Below are positions 45,038 to 56,657 of a stretch of 64,000 bases of DNA, in pieces. Location: contig JAACMV010000019.1 of the NCBI GenBank assembly GCA_010909725.1, positions 620,001 through 684,000 on the forward strand. Reading direction: 5' to 3'. Source of the stretch: Picochlorum sp. 'celeri' (lineage: Eukaryota; Chlorophyta; Trebouxiophyceae). The translations under genes were made by a program, and so were the position numbers. The notes under the pieces are model-generated. The model was not told the DNA's origin. It was given only the letters and a program-made list of their open reading frames with translations, and did no database searches. Every line of letters begins with the position of its first letter. Within the stretch, counting starts at the first letter, position 1.

Positions 45038-45109
45038 TCATATAGCTGATGGTATTGCCCAGTACAGTTATCATCTCATGTAGAGATTATTTATTATATA
45101 TTGCGTGTT

Positions 45110-46879
45110 TCAGATGAAGGAACCCTTTCCAAATCTATTGCCAAGTCCTTTCATGCTTTCTAGAGAGGGCTGCTGGCCCTTCTTCTTGATTTGAAGATCA
45201 CGTTCTCTATCGAATGGTTTGTACTTTCCCTGTGTCCCCTTCATATCTTTATTGAGATGATCTGGTCCAGCAGAGGCTTGCTTTTCCATATGCTTCTCCA
45301 GGAGAGACTTTTCTTTACGTGCAGTCGGGACTTGAGCTGCCTGGGGTGATGTCTGCCGAGTACTTGGGAGTTGAGGTCCTTGCTCGCCGGGGCGAAGAGT
45401 CCAAGAGTGATCCTGAGGAACGCTTGATCTTGTTTTGAAGGAAGTTGAGCTTTTCTCTGGCACTTGGTTACTCCGTGGTTTTGTGGTTGGCAAATGGGTC
45501 ATCCACTCTTCCCTTTGTGCTGGGCCTACTGGCTTGACATCGCTGGGCTTGATCTCACCTCTGGCAATTTTCCAGGCGTTCTCCCGTTCCTTTTCTTTTT
45601 GAATAGATTTCATCAGCTCCATGCGTTCCATATCATCAATCTGGCGATGTACCACCTTTTTTTCATCGGCATCCTGCAAGCGCTTGGCTGCAGTAGACAC
45701 TGCATCAAATGCACTTGCTGCCGCGGGGTGACTGCATTTATCGGGATGGATTAAAAGAGACAGTTTCCAGAATCGTTTCTTAATGTCTGACGCAGAGCAT
45801 GTCTGCTCCAAACCAAGAATAGTATAGGGGTTTGGTGGAATGGCAGATGCATTATCACCCAACAAACCCAAAGATTTATGCTCCTCGATTATGTTCATGA
45901 TTCGACCCACCTCCGCCAACTTGACATCATCTGAATCTGCGCCAATTAAAAAAAATCCAAGTAATGAGGATAGGCGCATATGTGACGTATGATGATACAC
46001 ATACCTTGCAAATCTTCCAAAATTTCAGGAGGCACTGGACCCAAGAGAGGGTCCTCGTCCGCAATATTTTGCTGTTCCATCAGTTCTTCTGCCTTTTTTA
46101 GTTCCATAGTTGTCGGCATTGTAGGACCATATGACTTTTTCACGTGGCGCTCTTCATGCTTCTCAACAGGATTCTCAATGTTGGCCATTGCACTGGTATC
46201 CCTCTGTGGTTCTTGTTCAGCTCTTCTCCCACTACTCTCATCGCCTTTACCATCTATTTCGATACTATTTTTGTACAATGTCTCCAACGATTCTTTGCTT
46301 TCATCCAGAATTGGCGCAACCAGCGCTAGAGCACTTCCTCCTGCACTTCTTTGCACATAGGTGCCATTGCTCCTCCTCCGCAACAGACTGATATTATCAA
46401 ACACCTCTTTGACCTTTTTGTGTGCATATTCGTCAGGTATACCAGATATATCAAGTGCTTTGCCGTTATCTAATTGTTCAAGTAGCTGCATGTACACCCC
46501 AATAAACAATCAGGAATACTGGCTTTCAAAATGGCTGAGCACTGTGTTTCAAACAAAACCGCAAACGTACCTCCCTAAACTCATTCCTCAGCTCATAGTT
46601 ATACCCTAGAAGCTCTCTCAATGCCCTCATTGCCTTTCTGCCGCGCTCAAGTATGGAGTCTTCAGACTCCTCAGTGTCAGGCTTGTCCCCGTGACGACTT
46701 CTTCTGCTTCGATGATGCCTCCTATGTTTTCTGCTACCACTACCATGGTGATCATCATTACTATGATGCCGTTTCCCATGCCTTTCACGCGATCTATGGC
46801 CATGTTTACTGCTTCTTTTCCGTCTCAAATCTGCACTTGGTTCGTGCCCATCAGAGTCTCGTTCATCCTCTCGAGACAT
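45110..46879 (-). CDS. J-domain protein with GPALPP1/DUF3752-like C-terminus
   Basis: Three exons: 46879-46571, 46485-46005 and 45936-45110, 538 aa. The N-terminal 80 residues are RS/RH-rich (RHGKRHH, SRKHRRHHRSRRSRHGD), typical of splicing-associated proteins. Next are ELLGYNYELRNEF, a GPTMPTT/LLGPVPPE-type GPALPP motif pair (about 225-260), a J domain (about 295-365) with the HPD tripeptide in LLIHPDKCSHP, then VGPAQREEWMTHLP and GLGNRFGKGSF, which mark DUF3752. J proteins stimulate HSP70. Plants have DnaJ-DUF3752 fusions of this kind. A nuclear, RNA-processing role is inferred from the RS-like region. Confidence 0.88.
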
Positions 46880-47101
46880 GATGGCGATAGAAAAGATCTA
46901 TGTACTTATACGTTTGTACTTAATGGCAATTCAGGGTCAATGCCTCTCTTTCCTGTGAATTCTCTGCGATGACAATCCCAGTCCCGGGTTGGGCACCCGG
47001 GCGCCCTGGATTCAAAGGCAGATTGACGACTTGAAGCATTTTGCGGCACCCGCGCACCTTTAAAAATCTTTTATTCTTTTTTTAGTCAGTAAGAAGATAC
47101 A

Positions 47102-47999
47102 ATGGGCAAGAAAGATGCAGCGAAAAAGGTACGTGGAAAAATAAGTCAGTTTTGCATGGCATGCAAGAGACCACAAACGGCAGCGCGTACTTCCTCTCCG
47201 ATGCAGCGATTCATGCATCGTTTTGAATTTTTAACATCTTTCAAATAATTGTACTGATGGATACCGTTCATTTGTAACGTCGCAGAGCAAGTCCGAGAAG
47301 AAGGACAAGGTAAAGGACAAGAAGAAGGATAAGAAGCGTGGAAGAGATGCCGAGGAGACGGTTGAGATTGTCGAAACTGTCAGCAAAAAGGCCAAGAAAG
47401 AATCTAAAAAAGAGGCTAAGAAAGAAACTCCGAAAATAGAAGACAAGAAGAAGAAGAAGGAGAAAAAGGACAAGAAGGAGAAAAAAGGTGGCAGCAAAGA
47501 TGCAAAGACAAAAGATGATCAAGGGGAGAAGAAATCCAAGAAAGCAGCAAAAGAAACAAAAACTTTCAGTGAAAATATAGAGAAAAAGAGTAGCAAGAAG
47601 CAGAAGAAGGAAAAAAAAGAGAAGAAAAAGAAGAAGCAGGAGGATAATGAGGAGCCACATCAAGAGGCACCGGCAGTGCTTGAAAATGGAAACGAAGAGG
47701 TAGATGAAGGTAACGAAGGAGATGATACCCAGGAAGGTACTACTCCAGGCTCAGCCGCAAAAGCATTTCAGAGAGTCAAGGCAGATGATTGGCTTGGAAA
47801 GAAAGGATCCTGGGACAACTCGTATGAAGGAACTTTTGGTGCTGCTGGCTGGGGCTTTAAGGCACAGCAAGTATTGGGGAAAGTGAGAGGAAAAGACTTT
47901 AGGCACGAGAAAACAAAGAAAAAGAGAGGTAGTTATAGGGGAGGCGCCATTGACCCTAGTGCTGTATGCAGTTATAAATTTGATAGTGATGATGACTGA
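47102..47999 (+). CDS. NOLC1: Nopp140/SRP40-type nucleolar phosphoprotein
   Basis: Two exons, 47102-47128 and 47286-47999 (donor GTACGT), 246 aa. Exon 1 encodes only MGKKDAAKK. The middle is a long Lys/Glu low-complexity region (KKDKKEKK-type blocks) lacking Met. The C-terminal about 80 residues are the SRP40_C domain: AFQRVKADDWLGKKGSWDNSYEG, WGFKAQQVLGKVRGKDFRHEKTK and KKRGSYRGGAI, ending in KFDSDDD. Nopp140 chaperones box C/D and H/ACA snoRNPs in the nucleolus and Cajal bodies. It is far shorter than human NOLC1 (699 aa) and has fewer acidic Ser repeats, nearer to yeast Srp40. Convergent with the next gene (34 bp). Confidence 0.92.
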
Positions 48000-48033
48000 T
48001 GATGCAGCAGAATTCATTATTTGATGTAAAGTA

Positions 48034-49357
48034 TTACATAAAGTTAGCTCCTAGATTGTTCACTAGAATCCCACCTCTGTTCTTCTCATCGTAAGGCGAT
48101 GAGTATTCTTTTGAAGATACTGGCCCTAGCAAATTCTTTCTGGAAAAGGATTGATTGTGGCCTTCACCCCAGGGAAGGCTGCCTTCATCACTGTGCACGG
48201 AGGATACATCGTCTTTTTTGGGTGGATGGTGGGCAGGCTTCCTTCTCTGGCTTCTCAATAGTATGAGGGCTATGAGGGCACAAAGCATCAAGCCCCCAAG
48301 AATGCCAAAACAAACAGGCAGAAGAATTGAAGAGTCTGACAGTCTGACAATTTCAAATTCTGGAACGTCTACTTGACCGAATTCAGAAGATGGGAATATT
48401 GTCGACGGAGATTCAGAAAGAAGTTGCACGAAATCTTCAGCTACTGCCTCATCTTCTCCACCGAAGTTTGCCTCAGCCTCAAGTTTGATACCTCCTGCTG
48501 ACATGAGTTGGGTTTGGGAACTCCTTAGTTTCCTTCTGCCATCTGACAGATTTATAACTGAATGTATTTTGATTTCAAGCTCCAATTGAGCCCCTGCATT
48601 TAGCCATAATGCAGTGAATAAAATTGAAACACTCATCATCAGGTAAAAGAGAAACGTGCCCAGTATCTTTGTTGCATTTTGGACTGCCGAAATAACCTTG
48701 GACTGGTCAAATGTTGACTGCGACAAGCCTGGGAATATCAGGATAAAGTACACTCTAACCCGACTTTTCCTCGTCGGTTCGTCGGCTATGGGTGCATCAT
48801 CCTGATCTTGTTCTGGAACGGGAATGGCATCTGGGGAATTCCCGGCATGGTCCTCCCCAATCTCTCCGTGATTGAAACTATCCTCCACATCAGGTGATGG
48901 CGGGCAAAGAAGCTCCAAGGGCGGCGATGCGATGAAAGTAGCAGGTGGCGATGAGCTCTCTGCAGCTGGAGGAGTTATTTTCTGCTGAACCGGAGGTTCT
49001 GCCTCTGGTTGATCCAAAGAGGGCGCTGGTATTGGAGCAGCAGGAACAGATGGTTCTGGCACAGGTAGAATTGCGGCTGAAGGCTCTGGCAATGGAATCA
49101 AAGGTACATTTGTATCCAACGATGGCTCAACACCATTGTATTCATATTCATAGTCTGAGTAGAATCCAGAATCTATTATTGAATCGTCGTACGTAGTTTC
49201 CTGCAGTGACACCATGATTACCATGACTCGGGTGGTTGACAAAAAGATGCCCCTTAGTTATCATGCGCATATCCCGTACGTCATATACTGCTTTTGTCAA
49301 CTGGAAGCTATATAAAGCTAATAAAACTATCATGTAGATCCTTTTCGAAGGACTCAT
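48034..49357 (-). CDS. Secreted/membrane protein with Pro-rich region and C-terminal membrane span
   Basis: Two exons, 49357-49280 and 49200-48034 (intron 79 bp, donor GTACGG), 414 aa. Exon 1 supplies a signal peptide (SKRIYMIVLLALYSFQLTKA), missed if the Met at 49242 is used. The extracellular part is acidic, then Pro-rich (PLPEPSAAILPVPEPSVPAA; Hyp-type glycosylation possible), then a beta-type domain (RVRVYFILIFPGLSQSTFDQ) interrupted by a hydrophobic stretch (about 215-235), a Cys-free region, a membrane helix (about 315-337) and a basic cytoplasmic tail (RSQRRKPAHHPPKK). The hydrophobic stretch may be a second span or a small unspliced intron, though no in-frame GT-AG pair was found. Family unknown. 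Confidence 0.7.
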
Positions 49358-49712
49358 CTCACAACTCCGACCTATTCTTTAGAAACCAGATGGGCTCAGC
49401 CTCAGCCAAGCTTTGTATATCAAAACAAAAATGTAGGATATGGGCCACTGGTATCCGGAGACTCAAAGAACCCCTTTGATTTATTATTTAATGTTCTCAA
49501 AAGGCTTTGAGACTATCATATACCAGAGTAGGACACATGACGAGGCACTCGTAAAGAAACATGGTCCATTGACTTGTGACAGTGATGACAAGATCCATGC
49601 CTCAAATAACGCACAAGAACATGAGCCCTCGAAGTCTTCAGCATCATTGGCCCAGTCCTAGTACACAACCCTAGATAAAATAATGAAACATTTTTGATTG
49701 CAAGAGAAGATA

Positions 49713-50616
49713 ATGATCGTGACGCTCGCACTGTTTCCGTTGAGTATCCCACTCATAAGTGGCCCAGTGACTGGAGCATTGATTCTGCTTTTGATGTCAC
49801 CAGCCGTCATTCTGTACTCAATTCATGGCAACTCTGTCCAACAAACTATTCAAATCCAAGATTATGTCCTGACGTCAGTTTCTAGCGCATGTGTTGCCCT
49901 GTACTTTCTTCTAGTGGGCTCCACCATACTAGTAACCCGCCTTGAGACATATTTTGACACATTCCCATGGCTTACAATTTGGGAAAAGTCCACAAAGAAA
50001 TGTCCATTTACAGGTCTGAGCGTATTGTATGTGTATAATGTCTACTACATGTATTATTCATATCCAATGTGTTACAGGCTCCCCAGTGAACAGGAGATGC
50101 CCCAGCTGTGGGTGCCACGTCAATAAAGATGCTTTCAAAACTGATGATGCATTACTCGAGTTGGGAGGCCAACATGAAATACTTCTCTGGAAGTCTGCAA
50201 AATCGATTCTTCGCATTCGGAATGTAGATCTTGGGCGTGAGAAACTGGATGACATTGTTTCCTTCACTGGCAACATGGCCACTGTATCTACAGCAAGCTG
50301 TTGCATCGGCTGCTCAACATGGCAAAAGTGCTTCAACCTTGGACGAAGACTCACAATGATGTATGCACTCGCCGCTTTATTTTTTGCATTCTTGCCTTGG
50401 GCATTCACAACATTCTTTGAAATCATTGGAACAGCTGGTATTGTCCTGAAAATAGCATGTGGCATACTAGGTGAGCTGTTTGCAGCGAGTGCTCTTCTTT
50501 TAGAAGTAAAGAATATAGGAAAGGCAGCCAAGTTCCTTCTAGAACATACATCACTTCCACGACCTCCATGCATCTCAGCAGAGTCACGAATCATGAAACT
50601 ATTGTGCATGCTATGA
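49713..50616 (+). CDS. Multi-pass membrane protein with a Cys cluster, unrecognised
   Basis: Two exons, 49713-50013 and 50078-50616, 279 aa. Two hydrophobic segments near the N-terminus (about 1-30 and 55-75), a cytosolic loop with C-PFTGSPVNRR-CPSC-GC (a possible metal site, its Cys set assembled across the intron), then two further hydrophobic segments (MMYALAALFFAFLPWAF; IIGTAGIVLKIACGIL). It resembles no family I can name. Topology and ligand are inferred. Confidence 0.6.
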
Positions 50617-50772
50617 CAGAGACATTCTTGTTTACAATTCGCACACTTGAGCACTCTATATACCGTAGTTTTTATATATAATAATAATCATCCGTTAATC
50701 TCTAATTCAAAAATAAAAGGAAACCACGATCCTTCAACATATAAAAATAAAACACGACACGGGAAAACAAAA

Positions 50773-52424
50773 TCAAGCATTCACTTGGTGAACTTCTTTA
50801 GGATACCCCAAATGTCTATCAGACAAGTGATCACCAGCGGGGGAATCATTCATATCAGCTGTAATAACAAACGGAGTGCGACGATTGAATTTTCCTTCCA
50901 AACACTGCACGATAGCTTCAGCAAGATGGCGCTTATCATCTTGTGACAGGCTTAGAGACTGAACACATGGCCGGATGAAAAATGTATGAACTTCATACGA
51001 CTCATCTTCATCGGAAACACCTTCTTCTACAAACACCTCGCAATCAACAATTGATATACGAACGTCAGCAAGGACTTTCGAGACATCATACACGACTCTC
51101 GGGCGCCCACGTCCTCCACAGTCAATCATTGCCACCACAAGCAATTTATACAAACCATTGGTATCCGCATTACTCAAAAACACCTGCACTGGCTTGGCAA
51201 CAGCTTCTTTTAATCTAGCAACGAGTGCTGGAGTCGACTGGCAGGACACAAGCTCCCCTCCATACGCATCTTGAATCATCAAATCAATGGTTGCATGCCC
51301 CATGCGATCCACCTTTGTCCTACAATTTGCCACTCGGACTCGAATCTCTTTCAGCTGAACAAAGATATCATATAAAAGACCTTTCCTATCTTTGCAACGT
51401 ATCTGCAACAGAATGAATTCATTCGAGGTCTCTGAATCGACATCAATGGACACCAATTCAGTCTTATCAAACTCCTTTGATACCACAGACAGCTGGCTCT
51501 TGAACGAGAGAAGCGACACTATTTTACTTTGTTGAGAACTTTCCGACATCTCATGGCTACTGAGCGAATCACTGCTGCTCCACTGCCTCATCGTATGCCG
51601 CCCATCCTCTGCCAACGACTGTAGGCTCGAATGGGATGCAGCATCTTTGCATGCCAACCGACGAGGTCCACATCCTTCCTCATACCCAGATTCCAAAACA
51701 GCAGAAATATTCTTCGGCACGACGTGTGCCGCACGCGGTGCTGGAGAAATTTCACATCCAACATCGCTCCCAAGCAACCCAATCAATCGATTGGAAATAT
51801 CAGTCCTTCTACTTGACTGAGGCAGACGTCCTTTGTTATCATATATCCAGAATGTATCCGTCACAACATTCCCTTCAGTCGATACATGAGCTTTACACAA
51901 AGAGCAATCAGCCTCCCACAGAGCATGGGCAATCTGATGCAGCATCCCATGAAAATCAGTGCCAGATATCTTCACAATAAATGGTGCACTATCCACCTTT
52001 GGAATATGAGACAACACATGAAGCTTATCAATATCCTTTGGGCACACGCTGTACAACTTCTGCTTGAGCAAACCCCACCGGGCAGGAGTATCCCTCTCCA
52101 GTGACACCCGAAACACCAGCAATACCCATCCGCCGTCAACCATCAAGTCACAATCCTTCACGGTGACCCCAAAATCCAAGAAAACCCGAGTAATATCGAC
52201 ACCCAATCCAGTCGCATCGGGTGCGGATATAACAATCTCTCTATCGGACGAAGAGGCCGTTTCGTCGACGGGTACCCTACACACGGACGAACCACAACCC
52301 TTGTAACCCTCCTAGCCAACAGACAACCGCATCCAAGACAACCAATTGACTACTATGAGTATATATACGCAATCAATCTGGCCAAAGGCTCGTACCTCAT
52401 CCGCACAGTCTGATCGTCGTTCAT
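50773..52424 (-). CDS. ACT-domain repeat (ACR-type) protein
   Basis: Two exons, 52424-52396 and 52276-50773 (donor GTACGA, acceptor TGTGTAG), 510 aa. The exon join yields MNDDQTVRMR followed by VPVDETASSS. About four ACT domains: about 22-90 (REIVISAPDATGLGVDITRVF), about 105-180 (FIVKISGTDFHGMLHQIAHAL), about 280-350 (ILLQIRCKDRKGLLYDIFVQL) and about 385-460 (KLLVVAMIDCGGRGRPRVVYD, more divergent). Plant ACR proteins have this layout and are proposed amino-acid sensors related to bacterial GlnD. No enzyme domain is attached. The shared [KD]-x-[GH]-G/L-x-D/H pattern suggests small-ligand binding. Confidence 0.88.
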
Positions 52425-52895
52425 CGTGTTGGGTGAATGGACCGTGTGTACTAATAAAGTCTTCGGTTACTCACCCAACAGAGTATAACCGTGACACAGG
52501 GTCCTACAGATAGTCTAATATCATATATATAGCCATTAAATTGGGGTTTTCAGGGAGTGTCATGGGGCTATGAAGGGTTTCATGGGTTGCACGACCTCGG
52601 ATCCACGGTCGTTGGATCCAACGCGGGCCATGTCACTGCGTGTCCGACTGCGTGGGTTCCTGGGTGGGTCCGAGACCAACATAGGAAATGCTCCCATCGA
52701 CAGTCACGATTGACCGGGACCTTTGTTTGGTTGAAATCAATCATTGTCAACATGATGGTTACATTGTCAACAACAACAACATCAGATATAGGTATATGAA
52801 TACCATCTTGGCGGTATGCTGGTATCGGATCTTCAGGGCAAGGAGTCGTTAGCACTCCTTGCAGCAGAGTCAACCAGGTTTCTGAAAAAAGATTC
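52425..52895. other. Intergenic, nothing recognised
   Basis: Holds the upstream region of the ACR-like gene and the 3' side of the FN3/propeller gene. Short frames on both strands, none with a domain. Confidence 0.4.
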
Positions 52896-54425
52896 TCATG
52901 GCTCAGAAATAGAGACTGATCTCAGTGCTCCACCGACACTTGTCCATGAATTCTCGTCAACGACCATTGTAATGTCTTCAACGTACCATACATTGGCACC
53001 AGCATTTGGATCAAGACTGGAATCGATGACAACGAGTTGTTTGCCAGCCAAGCTCACCTCCTTCAACTCGGAAATACCAGGTGGGAATGGTATCTGTGTC
53101 CATACTGGAGCCGTGATGTCAGGGGTATAAAATAATGTACCATTACTGTCAGTAACAGCAGCACCTGCACCACTCAGGGAGATGTACACGTCTGATGAGG
53201 ACAGATCCATACCAGTGGTGTTCACAGGACTCAGAGATGGGCATTCTGCGTCATCACTGTAGTTGAGGGAAAATTCTTCATCGTCAAATACAAGTACAGA
53301 GGGGTCGCTCAACGCCACCTTTGAGAAGTTGCCTTGTGCCACAAGCGAAAGGTTTGTCGTAGAGTAATCTGATGTGTAGTACAATGATCCAGAAAAGTCG
53401 ACACCAGCCAATGCGTTCCCAGACAGACTGATATCAACCAGAGAAACCCCAGTGGTATCGATGGTGGTATCAAATTGTGGAATTTCAGCAGACATGTTCG
53501 AACTGATTCGAAGTGATGCATCTGCCATGAGGTTTCTACGCCTACCAGGTGGTCCTCCCAAGATGGCACCAGTATTTCCGCTGAGACTGACGACAGATAT
53601 ATCTCCGGTGAGTATCGACAGATATGATCCATCCACAATTGGATACTTCTTGAAGATGTTGTTCGCCCCTGGATTGTTATTCCCAAAATTGCTTCCGAAC
53701 AAGTTTGCCTGAGGAATTGGAACAGGTGTTGGTGACACACCAGTGGTTGCTACATATGGTCCCTGGCACTTGGACACCTTGCCGATAGAAGATGACACAT
53801 AACACCAATATGTGGTATTCTCTGCCAATCCAGTGACAGTTGCTTCGATATATGACACCGCCTTGGGCAGAACCCCTGCTGTATCATTACCAGAGGAAGG
53901 GTCTGTGCAGGTTGAGTTCACAGGGCCGCATGTTACCAAAAACTCCACCTTGCTCAGGTTTGGACCGGTGTAAAATCCTAGAGGAAGCATACAACGGTAG
54001 TCAAAATATCAACAACATGCCACATCCCATATGGACATGGTCGTGGCCACAAATAACACTAGATGGAGTCATATCAACAACGTACCGACAGTCACATTCG
54101 TGCTCGTCGTATTCACCACTGCGGCCTTGCGCACACTCAACAAAATCCGATCCTCGCTTTCTGCAGTATATATAGCGATATACATAAGACACAGATGGAC
54201 GGTCGTCACTACTTTCGGAACTCGTTGACCAAACAGAATTTCTTATTCTCTCCATGGAGATGGAAGCACTCGATGATTTGTACGCATGTTTTATTTTTGT
54301 AAAGGACCGACAGGCAAGGGCACAGAGAGGGGCCACGTGTAAGGTGGCGTACCTTCTTGACCGCGTGCTAACAACGCCGCGCAGCTGAGCAAAATGAAAA
54401 GGGTAATTACTCTCAGCGCTCTCAT
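52896..54425 (-). CDS. Secreted FN3 plus tectonin-like beta-propeller protein
   Basis: Three exons: 54425-54353, 54160-54086 and 53977-52896, 409 aa. Exon 1 is a signal peptide (MRALRVITLFILLSCAALLARG). Exons 2-3 join into a fibronectin-III-type domain (NVTVGFYTGPNLSKVEFLVTC to ATVTGLAENTTYWCYVSS, about 40-130). The rest has four to five repeats of the form SLSGN-xA-x-VDxxGxLYYT (VSLSGNTGAILGG; DISLSGNALAGVDFSG; YISLSGAGAAVTDSNGTLFY; EVSLAGKQLVVIDS), ending WTSVGGALRSVSI, which follows tectonin/TECPR-type propellers. Tectonins bind surface sugars or lipids. Extracellular recognition is inferred; the single FN3 plus short propeller is unusual. Confidence 0.75.
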
Positions 54426-54830
54426 GATGATGATATGCTCTTTCAGTACTACACGTAGATGAAAAAAAACTCAAAATATATCAGTAGCTGTAGAGTGGAT
54501 GGATGCAGTATATATGCTCGTAACGATGTCAATTTGGTCAAGATGATTGCCCCAAGGCAACCGATTCTCCAGAGGTGGCGCCGGCGCCTCATTCTCACGA
54601 CTCGAGTCAGTAGTACTGGCAACACACTGTAGTGAGTGAGTGAGCTCATCATGGTGCATTAGATATGTCGTCACAGGATTCAATGAATACTATCCGAATT
54701 CATGAGATGTACTTGCTTGATTGCAGAATGTTGCATAAAATGGAAGAAAATTGAATGATTCTCGAGTCGAAAACAGAAAAAATTGATCTATACTAATAAA
54801 GTACCCGTCTGTACTACACGTCAGCATGTA
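54426..54830. other. Intergenic, no supported gene
   Basis: Contains the upstream region of the FN3/propeller gene and the 3' flank of the pfkB kinase gene. Frames on both strands are without domain. Confidence 0.4.
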
Positions 54831-56222
54831 TTATGCTGAGAAATCACCGAGAGTTTCAGTGTCAGTCACGTAGATCTGGTCGTTCTTCATGGCCTTCAGG
54901 CCAGAAGATGAGACAACGTTTGTTCTTGACTTTTTGGGCATGACTGAGGCAGCTGCCTCTGGGCAGAGCGTTGGGCCATGCTTGGCGATGACTGCGGAGG
55001 CTGATCTAGATGCTACTTGTCCCATGGAGACAATATCGCCCCCGGAGAGGAGCCCAAAGAGCATTCCTGCTGCCCATGCATCTCCTGCACCACAGGTATC
55101 CACTGGAGGTGATTGGGTCCAGTGGGGAGGAATCACCCACATTTGTCCCAAGGATGCTATGACACTGCCTACACTACCGTCAGTGACGCAAACCATTGGG
55201 CAGAATGGAGCCAAACAAAGGGCTGCAGCTTCTGCCTTGGAGGTTACTGGGCTGATGGATTCCTTGATGATGGAGCCATCATTGCTAATTGGTCTATTGC
55301 GAGCGAGTGATGCAGCTTCATCCGCATTGGTGAAAAGAATATCTACACCTGCATGGATGCTTTCCCACATTGCTTCGCTGTTGCGATCGACAACCCCTGC
55401 ATCGCCTGCAGTCATGGCAATTTGGACGCCATGCTCTTTGGCAACACGGATTGCCTGCAAGATGGTCTTTGATGCGTTAGGAAGCTCCCAAAGATATCCT
55501 TCAATAACTAAAATGGATGTATTACTAATTGCTTGCTCTAATTCCTTGCTAATCTCCACCTCTTTCTGTGTGCCCAAGTATGACAACATTGTTCTCTGTG
55601 CATCGTCTGTTGTCAGCACAATCACCGTGCCAGTGTGAACGTTCTCCTCTTGGGGTGCAATGACTGAAACACCTGCTGATTTCATCTGAGATCTGTAATA
55701 TGAGCCTAGTGCATCGCTGCCCACCAAGCCTGCCATGGCAACTTTGAACTCAGCCTCTGGGCCAGTCGAGTTTGCTCGTGCCAGCCTTGCAAGATCAATC
55801 AATGTGTTTGATAGAGACCCACCAGCTGCAATGTGATACTCATCAATGCCCTCCAGAATGGACGTGCGCTCTTGCACGGAGATGAGGCTCCTGCTTCCTT
55901 TGGCCACCCCGTGCGTTTCGAGCCACGAGTTTTCGACACTCGCACCAAAGTCCACCATTGCCTGACCGAGACCAAGAACATCGGTTTTCGTATCATCTGA
56001 TCGGTTATAGATGGACTCTTTCGAGTCTGGATATTCTTCTTCTGGCCAACCGACCACTATTTGGTTGGAGCACCCTGCAGACGCCACATGCCGACTAGAG
56101 ACATGTGGCTGATACTGAACACCGCTGTTCCACAGTAATTGGCGATGTGGATGCATTTTAATACCACATTGTGCCCTAGTATGAGATTGGGGGACTGATC
56201 TCATCGTTATATGCGTCGCCAT
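54831..56222 (-). CDS. pfkB-family carbohydrate kinase
   Basis: 463 aa from the Met at 56222; the frame is open to 56321. The first about 80 residues lack conserved blocks and are Ser/His/Arg-rich (HITMRSVPQSHTRAQCGIK), so a plastid or mitochondrial transit peptide is likely. Kinase: DVLGLGQAMVDFGA (strand 1), AAGGSLSNTLIDLARLA (signature 1), AMAGLVGSDALGSYY, HTGTVIVLTTDDAQRTML, ILVIEGYLWELP, ILFTNADEAASLA and the second pfkB signature DTCGAGDAWAAGMLFGL with the catalytic Asp and anion hole (GAGD). Substrate not determinable; adenosine-kinase-like sugar and nucleoside kinases share this arrangement. Confidence 0.9.
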   Translation of the reverse strand: MATHITMRSVPQSHTRAQCGIKMHPHRQLLWNSGVQYQPHVSSRHVASAGCSNQIVVGWPEEEYPDSKESIYNRSDDTKTDVLGLGQAMVDFGASVENSWLETHGVAKGSRSLISVQERTSILEGIDEYHIAAGGSLSNTLIDLARLARANSTGPEAEFKVAMAGLVGSDALGSYYRSQMKSAGVSVIAPQEENVHTGTVIVLTTDDAQRTMLSYLGTQKEVEISKELEQAISNTSILVIEGYLWELPNASKTILQAIRVAKEHGVQIAMTAGDAGVVDRNSEAMWESIHAGVDILFTNADEAASLARNRPISNDGSIIKESISPVTSKAEAAALCLAPFCPMVCVTDGSVGSVIASLGQMWVIPPHWTQSPPVDTCGAGDAWAAGMLFGLLSGGDIVSMGQVASRSASAVIAKHGPTLCPEAAASVMPKKSRTNVVSSSGLKAMKNDQIYVTDTETLGDFSA

Positions 56223-56657
56223 GGTTGTATCCAGCGGTGGCCGACTCCAGAAAAAAAGCAGGTACTCGTACTCCGCTGTGAAGAATCGGAGGGGTAGATT
56301 ATCGATGAGATAACCTCCCAAAAGAAAAGTGATTATGTATGTATGTATGATTTTACATCAATGCCCCCTGACCAGGTCGCCTCTTGATCAAGCGGGGTAC
56401 CTGTGGTGGGGTACCCAGGGCTCCGTGAAAAGAAATAAGAAAAAGGAAAAGACAAAGACAAAAACTAACGACACACTACTATCAGAATCTTCTCGAGATT
56501 TGAAAACTCCACTTGAAATGAAAACTGAGACTCAGAAGATTATCGAAAGTCCTCTCATCCAGGTTCTATGCAAAAGATTAACATGGTATCGGCATATTCT
56601 GAACCACGTGAGACAGACTACCAAAACAAGGGGCACAAATCTATCCGTGTACTGAAA
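56223..56657. other. Region between pfkB gene and LINE reading frame
   Basis: The left part is the pfkB upstream region, the right part probably the LINE 3' UTR. The exact 3' end of the LINE and any poly-A or target duplication could not be located. No other gene seen. Confidence 0.4.

Noticed and set aside
47231..47663. Minus-strand hydrophobic frames (131 and 88 aa) opposite Nopp140
   Set aside because: Poly-Leu/Phe runs arise from the reverse complement of AAG/GAA repeats; they look like membrane helices but are artefacts.
52580..52873. 97-aa minus-strand frame beyond the FN3/propeller gene
   Set aside because: The propeller gene has its own stop at 52896 and no splice link to this frame was found.
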